Below, piece by piece: positions 1 through 8,215 of a stretch of 64,000 bases of DNA. Location of the stretch: contig QFQD01000055.1 of assembly GCA_003241485.1 (NCBI GenBank), forward strand, positions 1 through 64,000, written 5' to 3'. The DNA is from Ancylobacter novellus (lineage in GTDB: Bacteria; Pseudomonadota; Alphaproteobacteria; Rhizobiales; Xanthobacteraceae). Each line of letters opens with the position of its first letter. Positions within the stretch are counted from its first letter, which is position 1. A program made the position numbers and the translations under genes. The notes under the pieces were generated by a model, which saw only the letters and a list, made by a program, of their open reading frames with translations, had not been told where the DNA came from and made no database searches.

Positions 1-1339
1 CCTCGGCCCTGTCGCGATGTGCGTCGAGGCGGGAGGCATCGGCGTCCGCTTCCAGCTGGCGCCGCTGCTCGACGAACTGGGCGAGTTCGCGCTCGAGTCT
101 GGCAAGCCGCTCGCCTTCCTCACGCACCGCGCGCTCCAGCGCCCCCCGCCGGGCGGCGCGCTCGGCGTGCGACGCGGTTGCCTCCGCAAAGGCGCGCTCG
201 GAATCGAGCAGCGCGGCGCCGGCTTCCTCGCGTGCCTCGATGGCAGCGCCCTCGGCATCCGCCGCCTCTTCCTGCGCGGCGGCGATCTCCTCGGCTTCTT
301 CAGCGAGGCGCTCCAGAACATCGCCGGCATCGGCAGCAAGGGCCCGCTCGCGCTCCATATCGCCGGCAAGCTGGGAGAGCCGGCGGTCGAGCTCATCACG
401 GCGCAGGCTGGCACGCGCCTCGTCCCGGTCCAGTTCGCCACGCGCCAAACTCAACCTTTGCAAAGCGGCGGCCGCGGCGGCATCCGCCTCGCGCAGGCCC
501 GGCAGGCCATGGGCGGCGATAGCGGCGGCACGCGCGGCCTCTCCCTGCTGAAGGGTGCGGGCGGCGACGTCGCGCACGGCAAGATCGAGCGCGCGGCTGG
601 CCTCGTTCAGCGTACCGGCCGCGTCCAGCCAGCGCAGCCAGAGCAGCGCAGCCTCCGCCTTGCGAATGTCGCCGGTGACAACGCGATAGCGCGCCGCCTG
701 CCGGGACTGGCGGCGCAGCGCGTCGAGCTGGCCGGTGATCTGGCCGATCACGTCGTCGAGGCGGGTAAGGTTGGTCTCGGCGGCGCGCAGGCGCATCTCC
801 GCCTCGTGCCGGCGGGCGTGCAGTCCGGCGACGCCCGCCGCCTCTTCCAGAAGCCGCCGGCGGGCGGAAGGCTTGGCGCCGACGATCTCGCCGATCTGCC
901 CCTGCCGCACCATGGAGGGCGAGCGCGAGCCGGACGAGGCGTCGGCAAAAAGGATCTGCACGTCGCGCGCCCGCGCCTCGCGCCCATTTATGCGGTAGGA
1001 GGAGCCTGCTTCACGCTCGATGCGGCGGGAGATTTCCAGCAGGTCGGCGTCGTTGAACACGGCGGGCGCGGAGCGGTCGGCATTATCGACGACGAGCACG
1101 ACCTCGGCGGTGTTGCGCGCCGGGCGCGTGGTCGAGCCGCCAAAGATGACGTCGTCCATGCCTTCGGCGCGCATCGCCTTGTAGGAGCTTTCGCCCATCA
1201 CCCAGCGGAGCGCTTCGACAAGGTTCGACTTGCCACAGCCATTCGGGCCCACGACGCCGGTGAGGCCGGGCTCGATCAGCATTTCCGTCGGCTCGACAAA
1301 TGTCTTGAAGCCGGTGAGACGAAGGCGGGTGAACCTCAT
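1..1339 (-). CDS. smc: Chromosome segregation ATPase SMC, N-terminal part (cut by window edge)
   Basis: Reading the minus strand from the ATG at 1339 gives an open frame to the window edge (446 codons, no stop). It starts MRFTRLRLTGFKTFVEPTE and has a Walker A motif GPNGCGKSN near residue 32, followed by the SMC head signature around WVMGESSYKAMR. A Q-loop-like region (VRQGQIGEIVGAKPSARR) and a long Ala/Glu/Arg-rich coiled coil follow. SMC forms a DNA-bound ring with ScpA/ScpB that compacts and separates the chromosome. The hinge, second coil and C-terminal head lie outside the window. In many alphaproteobacteria smc sits just after mutY-dciA-dsbA; here it is about 7 kb away on the opposite strand, which suggests local rearrangement. 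Confidence 0.93.
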   Translation of the reverse strand, partial: MRFTRLRLTGFKTFVEPTEMLIEPGLTGVVGPNGCGKSNLVEALRWVMGESSYKAMRAEGMDDVIFGGSTTRPARNTAEVVLVVDNADRSAPAVFNDADLLEISRRIEREAGSSYRINGREARARDVQILFADASSGSRSPSMVRQGQIGEIVGAKPSARRRLLEEAAGVAGLHARRHEAEMRLRAAETNLTRLDDVIGQITGQLDALRRQSRQAARYRVVTGDIRKAEAALLWLRWLDAAGTLNEASRALDLAVRDVAARTLQQGEAARAAAIAAHGLPGLREADAAAAAALQRLSLARGELDRDEARASLRRDELDRRLSQLAGDMERERALAADAGDVLERLAEEAEEIAAAQEEAADAEGAAIEAREEAGAALLDSERAFAEATASHAERAARRGALERAVREEGERLARLERELAQFVEQRRQLEADADASRLDAHRDRAE

Positions 1340-1387
1340 GGAGAGAGGGTGCCGCGCGCGAACCACAAGTTCAAGTGGTACCCTGTC

Positions 1388-1421
1388 ATCCCGGCCGAAG
1401 GCGAAGCCGCATAGCCGGGAT
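1388..1421. repeat. REP-like hairpin repeat
   Basis: The 8-bp arms ATCCCGGC (1388-1395) and GCCGGGAT (1414-1421) form a hairpin around an 18-nt loop made of GAAGGC/GAAGCC-like sequence. It lies in the 212-bp non-coding stretch upstream of smc. The style (TCATCCCGGC ending GCCGGGAT) resembles dispersed intergenic palindromes of alphaproteobacteria. I saw no second copy in this window, so repeat status is inferred from style only. Confidence 0.45.
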
Positions 1422-1551
1422 CGCTCGCCAATGCACATACGACCGCGGGGAGACATACGGCCGGCCGGGACGAGGTAAGGCGAGTAAGGCAACACTCCTG
1501 ACCAAAGGCTTATTGCCGATCGCCAGCTTCTGCTGACAAACTGCGGCCTGA

Positions 1552-2082
1552 CAGCCGATCCTGCCGCATGAGCCGCATAGGGAGGCAGACCATCGCCTGA
1601 CCAATGCCGAGCTGTCGGAGCGGATCGGCCTGTCGCCCTCGCCGTGCCTTCGGCGCACACGGCGGCTGGAGGAGGAAGGCCTGATTGCCGGTTATCAGGC
1701 GCGGCTCGATGCCTCCCGGCTTGGTCTCGGGGTGCTCGCTTTCATCCAGGTGCATCTGGAACGGCAGGTGGACGAAGCCGCGCGCGACTTCGAGGCGGCG
1801 GTGCTGGCGCTGCCGCAGGTCGTCGCCTGCTACAGCGTCACGGGCGACAGTGACTACCTGCTCAACGTGGTCTGCGAGGACCTCGAGGACTTCGCCCATT
1901 TCGCACACGACATCCTCATGGGCCTTCCGGGGGTACGCGGGGTGCGCTCATCCTTGGCCCTGAAGCGGGTGAAGGAAAGCCGGCGCTTGCCGCTCGACCA
2001 TCTGCGTGCCGCACCCACCGCACCGGATTTCATCGCTGAAAAAACAGGCAGCGACAGTCCAAGCACAAAAAAGCGCCCCTGA
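1552..2082 (+). pseudogene. Lrp/AsnC-family regulator, N-terminus decayed
   Basis: From 1591 the frame reads like an Lrp/AsnC helix-turn-helix (HRLTNAELSERIGLSPSPCL, then RRLEEEGLI), followed by the RAM ligand-binding domain (VLAFIQVHLER, VVACYSVTGDSDYLL, GVRGVRSSLAL) and a stop at 2082. The in-frame stop at 1549 and the absence of any ATG, GTG or TTG before the GTG at 1732 mean the DNA-binding domain has no usable start codon. Pieces of the missing first helix seem to be scattered over several frames at 1550-1600, so small indels are likely. From 1732 only a RAM-domain peptide could be made. Lrp-type regulators commonly control a neighbouring amino-acid exporter, and the next gene is a broken EamA transporter. 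Confidence 0.7.
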
Positions 2083-2141
2083 CGGCAGATTCTGCCAAGC
2101 CGTCGCTTTCCGCGCCGCGAGAACGCAAGGACATGCCGAGT

Positions 2142-2162
2142 TAGGTCAACTACACTGACCTA
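2142..2162. promoter_or_regulatory. Inverted repeat, candidate operator upstream of eamA
   Basis: Perfect 7-bp arms TAGGTCA and TGACCTA are separated by 7 nt, 47 bp before the eamA start at 2209. Position and symmetry fit a dimeric regulator site, plausibly for the adjacent Lrp-type protein when it was intact. The assignment is inferred. Confidence 0.45.
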
Positions 2163-2208
2163 TATCGACATCGGCAGCGTTCGACACGGAACGTTCAGGG
2201 GGCGCGTC

Positions 2209-3119
2209 ATGGCATTCGTCGCAGACACGTTGACTCCGCTGGTTTCCCGGACCGCGTGCTCGGCACGCGCGGGCCTCGCGCGCTCACCGGCCGTTCTCGC
2301 CACGTTGGCACTTTCCGGCGCTGCGCTGCTGTGGTCGGGCAATTTCTTCGCCGGTCATGTCGCGGCCCATGTGATGCCGCCAGCGACACTTTCTGCTGCG
2401 CGCTGGCTGCTGGCGCTGCTTCTCCTGCTGCCCTTCACGGCATCCTCAACATCGCGGTATTCACCGTGCTGATCTATGCGGGCTTGGCGCGGACCAGCCT
2501 AGTCAACGGCTCGATTATCGGTTCCGCCGCGCCGATCGTGGTTGGCCTGTTCGGCTGGCTCATCCTCGCCGAGCGCACCAGCCTGCGCGCCCGCTTCGCC
2601 CTCGCGGTCTCGACCGCCGGCGTCGCGTTGATCGTGTTGCGCGGGGATGTGCGCAACCTCATCGCCCTCGACCTGAACAGCGGCGACCTGATGCTCTTTC
2701 TCGGCATTTCCGCCTTCGCGCTCTATGCCGTGCTGCTGAAACGCTTCCCCACCCGACTATCGGCCGCAGCGGCGCTCGCGGTTTCGATCCCTTTCGGCCT
2801 CATCGCCCTCGCGCCTTTTGCCCTCTGGGAAATCGCCAATAGCGGCATCCCCAACGATCAGCTTGGCAAGGCCGCGTGGATCGTTGTCTATGTCGCCAGC
2901 CTGCCGACGCTTGGCTTCGTGCTCTGGGCGCGCGGCGTCTCGCTGATCGGCCCCACTCGCGCCGGCCAATTCCTCCAGCTCGTGCCCGTCTTTGGTTCTG
3001 CGCTCGCCGTCGGCCTGCTCGGCGAGGTGCTGCACCTCCACCATGCGCTGGGCTTTGCCCTGGTGCTGGGCGGCATCGCCCTGTGCGACCGGCGGACACC
3101 ACAGCGCCTGCCGGACTGA
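2209..3119 (+). pseudogene. EamA/DMT-family exporter disrupted by internal deletion and frameshift
   Basis: The first part, frame of ATG 2209, encodes an EamA first helix (LALSGAALLWSGNFFAGHVA) and start of the second (AARWLLALLLLLPF) up to about 2436, then runs into a stop at 2472. The rest of the transporter (ILNIAVFTVLIYAGLARTS, then eight hydrophobic segments and GFALVLGGIALCDR at the end) continues in a different frame from about 2438 to 3119. Compared with typical EamA proteins, the cytoplasmic loop and part of helix 2-3 (roughly 25-30 residues) are missing at the junction. Both a deletion and a frame change are therefore needed to explain it. EamA proteins usually export amino acids or other metabolites. 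Its upstream Lrp-like regulator is also broken. Confidence 0.75.
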
Positions 3120-3133
3120 TCCCGACGAGATCG

Positions 3134-4201
3134 TTACCGGCAACGGCGCAACAGCGCCTGGCCGAGCCGGTCGAGCCCCAGCGCGACCATGGCGAAGACG
3201 CAGCCCACCGCCATGTCGACGAGACGCTCCACAATGTCATGCGTCGCGCTGCCGACATTGCCGGCGACCAGTTCCAGCAGCAGCATGATGAAGACGGTGA
3301 GCACCGCCATGCCCAGCGCGCCGTGACGTTGCTGTGCCGGCCAACGCAGCAGCGCCGCCACCGCCATGCCGAGCAGCAGGGCGGTGTGAGACGGCAGCAG
3401 ATGGCCGTAAAGCAGCGCCACCGCGACGCCGAGCGCCGTGCCCACCAGCGTCTGTTCCATCAGCCGCCGGCTCGACATCGCATCGGCACGCAGCACCAGC
3501 ACGATGGCGATCAGCGCCCAATAGGGGCGGTGCAGCCCCAGCGACAGGCTGGTGAGAAAGGCCAGCGGCACCGCTACCGCGACGGCCAGCGCGAACACCC
3601 AGCGCTCACGCTCCGTGGCGCGAAGGCGCGCGAACACCTGCCGTGGCAGCGGCGCCGTGGACGGACGGCGAAGGCCGGTGACCCAATCCCACGCCAGCGA
3701 GATCGCCCAGGCATAGATGACGAAGCCGGCCACGACGGCGACGTCCGTGAGCTGCAGCGGCGCATAGAGCGCACCGATCGCGAGGGTGAGGCACATGAAG
3801 CGGGCCCCCGCCGCCGCGCTTGGATGGATGCTCTCCACCAGCGCGTACAGCACGCCGACGCCAGCGAAGGCAAGGACTGTCAAACCCATATGGCCGGCCG
3901 CCAGCGTGCCAATGCCGGTGCCGAGCAGCACCACCATGCCAGCCGTGCTCATGAAGCCGAGCCGGTGCAGCGCCGGCCCGCCGGTGTCGAGCGTGAAGGC
4001 CAGGATGCAGGTCACCAGGGCGTAGATCAGCCAGATGTCCACACCGACGATCAGCCCGACTGTAATCGGCGCCATGACGGTGAGCGCGAATCGGACGGAA
4101 CGCGCGATCAGCCCGTCGCCATGCCAGCGCGAGACGGGAGAGAGCGGCGGGTTCTCGGGCAGGAAGGCGGGCATCTCGGCCAAAAACGGCTCCGTAGGCA
4201 T
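3134..4201 (-). CDS. FUSC-family integral membrane protein
   Basis: A 355-residue protein with two blocks of closely packed hydrophobic helices (about residues 35-175 and 205-345), the layout of FUSC / aromatic-acid-exporter-like permeases. The second block carries the family-like stretch LHRPYWALIAIVLVLR followed by SRRLMEQTLVGTALGVAVALL, close to the YWA...R...RR.GT.. pattern of FUSC proteins. Members are thought to export aromatic acids or other toxic organics across the inner membrane; the substrate here is unknown. It is divergent from ccrM with an 81-bp gap and is not in an obvious operon. Confidence 0.75.
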   Translation of the reverse strand: MPTEPFLAEMPAFLPENPPLSPVSRWHGDGLIARSVRFALTVMAPITVGLIVGVDIWLIYALVTCILAFTLDTGGPALHRLGFMSTAGMVVLLGTGIGTLAAGHMGLTVLAFAGVGVLYALVESIHPSAAAGARFMCLTLAIGALYAPLQLTDVAVVAGFVIYAWAISLAWDWVTGLRRPSTAPLPRQVFARLRATERERWVFALAVAVAVPLAFLTSLSLGLHRPYWALIAIVLVLRADAMSSRRLMEQTLVGTALGVAVALLYGHLLPSHTALLLGMAVAALLRWPAQQRHGALGMAVLTVFIMLLLELVAGNVGSATHDIVERLVDMAVGCVFAMVALGLDRLGQALLRRCR

Positions 4202-4282
4202 GGCTTTACCCGCTGTTTACCCTGCACAGCGGAGATTGTGGATACGAGTTCTGTTGCGTCATCCAGCGTCAGGTAGCCGTCC

Positions 4283-5470
4283 ATGAAGGTGGTTCGTAAT
4301 GGGGAAGCCCGCCGGGCATCCCGCATCGCGTCTTTGTCGTCCCCCACCCATGGTGGCCTGTCCCGCGCCGATCTTCCGCTCGACACCATCCTGCGCGGGG
4401 ATTGTGTCGCCGCCCTGTCGCGTCTCCCGGCAGCCTCGGTCGACCTCGTCTTCGCCGACCCGCCCTATAATCTCCAACTCCAGGGTGAACTGAAGCGCCC
4501 GGACGACAGCCGGGTCGACGCAGTCGACGACGCCTGGGACAAGTTCGAGAGCTTCCAGGCCTATGACGCCTTCACCCGCGCCTGGCTGCTGGCGGTGCGC
4601 CGCGTATTGAAGCCCACCGGCACGCTTTGGGTGATCGGCTCCTACCACAACATATTCCGCGTCGGCGCGATGCTGCAGGATCTAGACTTCTGGATCCTCA
4701 ACGACATCGTCTGGCGCAAGACCAACCCGATGCCGAATTTCCGCGGCCGCCGCTTCACCAATGCGCATGAGACGATGATCTGGGCCGCGCGCGAGCCTGG
4801 GGCGAAAGGCTACACGTTCAATTACGAGGCGCTGAAGGCGGCCAATGAGGATGTGCAGATGCGCTCCGACTGGCTGTTCCCTATCTGCTCGGGAGGCGAG
4901 CGGCTGAAAGACGAGGCCGGCCACAAGGTGCACCCGACGCAGAAGCCCGAAGCGCTACTGGCCCGTGTCATCCTCTCCGCCTCCAAGCCCGGCGATGTGG
5001 TGCTCGATCCTTTCCTCGGCTCGGGCACAACGGCGGCGGTGGCCAAGCGCCTCGGCCGGCATTTTGTCGGCATCGAGCGCGATCCGTCCTATGCGGACGC
5101 AGCACAGGCGCGCATCGACGCGGTCGAGCCGCTGCCCGACCTCGCTCTCGCGACCGCACCGACCGCGCGTGACGCGCCGCGCATCGCCTTCAATTCGCTG
5201 ATCGAGCGCGGGCTGTTGATGCCCGGCACGCAGCTCACCGACGCCAAGTCCCGCGTGCGGGCCATGGTGCGCGCCGATGGCATGCTGTCGCTGGAAACCG
5301 CCCCGGGCCTCGGCCAGATCGGTTCGATCCACCGCGCCGGCGCCATGGCGCAGGGGCTGGACGCCTGCAATGGCTGGACCTACTGGCACATCGAGACCCG
5401 CGAGGGGCTGAAGCCGATCGACAGCTTGCGCGCGGTCGTGCGCTCGGAAATGGCGATGGCGGCGGAATGA
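4283..5470 (+). CDS. ccrM: Cell-cycle-regulated DNA adenine methyltransferase CcrM (GANTC)
   Basis: A 395-residue beta-class N6-adenine methyltransferase. The catalytic motif DPPY is at residues 59-62 inside FADPPYNLQLQGEL, and the S-adenosylmethionine motif FLGSGTT is at 244-250; this order (catalytic before AdoMet site) defines the beta class. Residues 300-395 form the C-terminal domain typical of CcrM (LIERGLLMPGTQL, then CNGWTYWHIE). CcrM methylates GANTC after replication and links the methylation state to cell-cycle transcription in alphaproteobacteria. The first 30 residues are less conserved, so a start slightly further in is possible. It is followed after 7 bp by a GST gene, likely co-transcribed. 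Confidence 0.93.
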   Translation: MKVVRNGEARRASRIASLSSPTHGGLSRADLPLDTILRGDCVAALSRLPAASVDLVFADPPYNLQLQGELKRPDDSRVDAVDDAWDKFESFQAYDAFTRAWLLAVRRVLKPTGTLWVIGSYHNIFRVGAMLQDLDFWILNDIVWRKTNPMPNFRGRRFTNAHETMIWAAREPGAKGYTFNYEALKAANEDVQMRSDWLFPICSGGERLKDEAGHKVHPTQKPEALLARVILSASKPGDVVLDPFLGSGTTAAVAKRLGRHFVGIERDPSYADAAQARIDAVEPLPDLALATAPTARDAPRIAFNSLIERGLLMPGTQLTDAKSRVRAMVRADGMLSLETAPGLGQIGSIHRAGAMAQGLDACNGWTYWHIETREGLKPIDSLRAVVRSEMAMAAE

Positions 5471-5477
5471 ACGGCCG

Positions 5478-6083
5478 GTGATCACGCTTTATGACGTGCC
5501 GGACTCCGGCAACAGCTACAAGGTTCGCCTCGCCGCCGCGCATCTGGGTGTGCCGCTGAACCGCGTCACCATGTCCGCGCGCGACGGCTCGACCCGCCAT
5601 GCGGCCTTCCTCGCCAAGAACCCCATCGGCAAGCTGCCGACGGTGGAACTGGACGACGGACGCTTCCTCGCCGAATCGAACGCGATCATGCTCTATTTGG
5701 CGGAGGGCAGCGCCCTCATCCCGACGGACCGCTATGAACGCGCGAAGACCTATGAATGGCTGTTCTTCGAACAGTACAGCCACGAGCCGGCTCTCGCGGT
5801 GAGACGGTCACTGTTCATCTATGAGGAGCGCGCGCATCTGGCGACGGCGGAGCGGCTCGCACAGCTTCTCGAGGCTGGCAACCACGCGCTCACCGTCATG
5901 GAGAGGCGGCTCGCAGGCGCCGACTGGCTCGCGGGCAACGCCTTCAGCGTCGCCGACATCGCGCTCTATGCCTATACGCACACCGCGGAGGAGGGCGGCT
6001 ACGATCTGGTCAGGTTTCCAGGCGTGCGGCGCTGGCTCGCACGCGTCGCCGCCCTGCCGGGCCATGTCGGGCTGATGGACTGA
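5478..6083 (+). CDS. Glutathione S-transferase family protein
   Basis: A 201-residue protein with an N-terminal thioredoxin-like domain (MITLYDVPDSGNSYKVRLAA; KNPIGKLPTVELDDGRFLAE with the cis-Pro; ESNAIMLYLAEG) and a C-terminal all-helical domain ending in WLAGNAFSVADIALYAY, the N-capping box region of GSTs. The SGN-Y arrangement at the N-terminus suggests a Ser active residue. The start is a GTG at 5478, 7 bp after the ccrM stop, so translation is probably coupled. The substrate is unknown; detoxification or redox repair by glutathione conjugation is the family role. Confidence 0.88.
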   Translation: MITLYDVPDSGNSYKVRLAAAHLGVPLNRVTMSARDGSTRHAAFLAKNPIGKLPTVELDDGRFLAESNAIMLYLAEGSALIPTDRYERAKTYEWLFFEQYSHEPALAVRRSLFIYEERAHLATAERLAQLLEAGNHALTVMERRLAGADWLAGNAFSVADIALYAYTHTAEEGGYDLVRFPGVRRWLARVAALPGHVGLMD

Positions 6084-6089
6084 ACAAAC

Positions 6090-6115
6090 AAAAAGACCGC
6101 CCTCAATGGGCGGCC
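6090..6115 (-). terminator. Rho-independent terminator of csbD
   Basis: A hairpin with stem CCGCCC (6097-6102) and GGGCGG (6108-6113) and a 5-nt loop. On the minus strand it is followed by a T-rich run (CTTTTTGTTTG). It lies between the convergent gst and csbD genes and could serve both, though the U-tract points to csbD. Confidence 0.75.
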
Positions 6116-6138
6116 TTATCGTTTTCAGGCGTGATCGG

Positions 6139-6327
6139 TCAAAGATTGGCGGCCTTCTTGACCGCGTCCTTCGCCTTGCCGACGGCCTGCTGGCCTTCGC
6201 CCTTGAGTTCCTGCACCTTGCCTTCGGCTTCCAGCTTCCGCGAGCCGGTCGCCTTGCCGACGCCCTGCTTCACATTGCCCATCGCTTCGTTGGCAAGGCC
6301 CTTGGCCTTATCGGCTGCGCTACCCAT
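6139..6327 (-). CDS. CsbD-like stress-response protein
   Basis: A 62-residue hydrophilic, Ala/Lys/Gly-rich protein (MGSAADKAKGLANEAMGNVK and so on) with the repeated KG.A.EA.GNVK / G.A.G...L.A.GK pattern of the CsbD family. I placed the start at 6327 because GGAGA precedes that ATG by 8 nt and it gives the usual family length; the frame is open further upstream. CsbD proteins are induced by stress and the stationary phase; their molecular function is unknown. The gene stands alone, ended by a clear terminator. Confidence 0.85.
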   Translation of the reverse strand: MGSAADKAKGLANEAMGNVKQGVGKATGSRKLEAEGKVQELKGEGQQAVGKAKDAVKKAANL

Positions 6328-6414
6328 CGTTGCGTTCTCCATGAATGCCGCATCAGGTGCGGTCTGCCGGGATAACGCACGATGGCGGCGTCGGTTCAGA
6401 CCGGTCACGCGGAT

Positions 6415-7503
6415 TTAATCGATATACTCCAATACCTTGCGCATCACTGACGGGAATGCTTCCTCGTCGAAGCCCTGCCTTGGCACCCACCGATACCCCT
6501 GTGGAGCCGCGGTGGAAGTGGGCACCCGCGCGCGCCAGACAGCCAGTTCAAGGGCGAAATGGCTGAAGACGTGGGTGACACCGGCATTGAGCGTCTGCCA
6601 GTCCGCTTTCAGCGGCGCGTGCCCGGCCGGATTCGCCGTTCCGCCCGGCTCCCACGGAGTCGAGGGCACTTCGCTCATGCCGCCGAGCAGCCCGCGCGCG
6701 GGGCGCGAGCGCACCAGCACCGCGCCATCTGCCCGCACGACGAGAAAGGCGACGCCCTGCCGAGTGGGGCGCGCGGCCTTCGCCGCCTTGCGAGGATATT
6801 GTTCGGTAACGCCGGCCGCCTGTGCCGCGCAGTTCGAGCGCCAAGGGCACAGGATGCAGGCAGGCTTGCGCGGCGTGCACACCGTGGCCCCCAGATCCAT
6901 CATCGCCTGCGCGAAGTCGCCATAGCGGGCCTGCGGCAGCAGCGTAAGCGCCAAGGCGCGCAGCTTCGCCCTCGCCCGCGGCAATTCCTCTTCCACCGCG
7001 AAGAGCCGGGCGATGACGCGCTCCCAATTGCCGTCCACCGGCGCCGCCCGGCGCTCATGGGCAATGGACGCGATAGCCGCCGCCGTGTAGGGCCCGATGC
7101 CCGGCAGCTCAAGCAGCTCGGCCTCCGTGTCAGGAAACACGCCGCCATGCTGTTCGGCCACCGCACGGGCGCAAGCATGTAGATTGCGGGCGCGCGCGTA
7201 GTAGCCGAGCCCGGCCCAGGCCGAGAGCACTTCTTCAAGCCGGGCGGCGGCCAGCGCCGCCACATCCGGCCAGCGGGCAAGGAAGGCGTGATAATAGGGC
7301 TGCACCGTCACCACGGTGGTCTGCTGGAGCATGATCTCAGACAGGAACACCCGGTAAGGGTCCTGCCGCCGGCCCGCCGGAGCGCGCCAGGGCAGTTCCC
7401 GGCGATGCCGGTCGTACCAGGCGAGTAAGGCGCGCGGATCGGGAGGCGCGCAGGCGGGCAGCCCTTGTGACGTCGACGTGGCTGGATCAACAGGGCGCGG
7501 CAT
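6415..7503 (-). CDS. mutY: A/G-specific adenine glycosylase MutY
   Basis: A 362-residue base-excision repair enzyme that removes adenine mispaired with 8-oxoguanine. Visible features are ELPWR at 36-40, catalytic Glu56 in SEIMLQQT, the helix-hairpin-helix LPGIGPYTAAAI near 133-144, catalytic Asp157 in VDGNWERV, and a 4Fe-4S cluster with Cys209, 216, 219 and 225 in the C-X6-C-X2-C-X5-C spacing of MutY/Nth. The C-terminal NUDIX-like 8-oxoG recognition domain is present (VAFLVVRADG to the end). One mild oddity is Trp160 after DGN, where Val or Ile is usual. It is divergent from dciA. Confidence 0.95.
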   Translation of the reverse strand: MPRPVDPATSTSQGLPACAPPDPRALLAWYDRHRRELPWRAPAGRRQDPYRVFLSEIMLQQTTVVTVQPYYHAFLARWPDVAALAAARLEEVLSAWAGLGYYARARNLHACARAVAEQHGGVFPDTEAELLELPGIGPYTAAAIASIAHERRAAPVDGNWERVIARLFAVEEELPRARAKLRALALTLLPQARYGDFAQAMMDLGATVCTPRKPACILCPWRSNCAAQAAGVTEQYPRKAAKAARPTRQGVAFLVVRADGAVLVRSRPARGLLGGMSEVPSTPWEPGGTANPAGHAPLKADWQTLNAGVTHVFSHFALELAVWRARVPTSTAAPQGYRWVPRQGFDEEAFPSVMRKVLEYID

Positions 7504-7518
7504 GCAATCTTCTGGCTT

Positions 7519-7542
7519 GGCGGCTTCCGGTTCGGAGCCGCC
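7519..7542. promoter_or_regulatory. Inverted repeat between mutY and dciA
   Basis: The arms GGCGGCT (7519-7525) and AGCCGCC (7536-7542) flank a 10-nt loop in the short divergent promoter region of mutY and dciA. It may be a regulator site or a 5' leader hairpin; nothing in the sequence decides. Confidence 0.3.
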
Positions 7543-7611
7543 GAAAGGTGGTAGACCTCCGCCGCGCCGGCAAGGGCTATCTGCTCGCTCTCTTCATTGC
7601 CCGCAGGAAAC

Positions 7612-8157
7612 ATGTCGACCAAGCGCTTCCGCCGCGGACCCGCCCCGCTCGCCGACCTGATCGACGCCACGATCGCCGAGAGCTGCCGCCAGCGCGGGAT
7701 CGCCTCGGTGGAGATCGTCACACGCTGGGCCGACATCGTCGGTGAGACGCTGGCGGCGCGGGCGCTGCCGATCAAGCTCGCCTGGCCGTCCCGCGCCGAC
7801 AGCGGGGAGCCCGGCGTGCTGCATGTGCGCGTCGAAGGCGGCTATGCCATCGAGCTTCAGCACGACGCCCCGGTCGTGGTCGAACGCGTGAACCGCTATT
7901 TTGGCTGGCGCTGCATTGGCCGGCTGGCCCTGCGGCAGGGACCGATGCCGGTTGTGCGGGCGCCCGCACGCCGCTTCAGCGAACCCGATGCGGAAGCCTG
8001 CGGCGCCGTGGCCCGTCGATTGGAGCGGTTCGGCGGCTTCGAGGACACCGCACTCGCGAGCGCACTGGCGCGGCTCGGCGCGCTGGTCGCCCGTGAGCGC
8101 CAGGAAACCGCCTCGACGGCCCCGCGGCGGCCGCCCGACACGTTCACGCAGCGGTGA
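7612..8157 (+). CDS. DciA-like DUF721 protein
   Basis: A 181-residue protein with the DUF721 pattern: GPAPLADLIDATI near the N-terminus, then VTRWADIVGETLAARALPIKLAWP and a core strand with GVLHVRVEGGYAIELQHDAP. DUF721 proteins include DciA, the loader of the replicative helicase in bacteria lacking DnaC. I set the start at ATG 7612 because AGGA lies 6 nt before it; an upstream TTG at 7597 in the same frame is less likely. The basic C-terminal half is typical of the alphaproteobacterial version. The order mutY-DUF721-dsbA is common in this class. Confidence 0.8.
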   Translation: MSTKRFRRGPAPLADLIDATIAESCRQRGIASVEIVTRWADIVGETLAARALPIKLAWPSRADSGEPGVLHVRVEGGYAIELQHDAPVVVERVNRYFGWRCIGRLALRQGPMPVVRAPARRFSEPDAEACGAVARRLERFGGFEDTALASALARLGALVARERQETASTAPRRPPDTFTQR

Positions 8158-8215
8158 CGGAGATTCCACCTGCCGTACCGTTGCCATGATCGCGCGCTGC
8201 TTGTAGGCGCTAGCC

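Noticed and set aside
1510..1908. A minus-strand frame across the Lrp remnant
   Set aside because: No family match, and the plus strand clearly encodes Lrp/RAM sequence.
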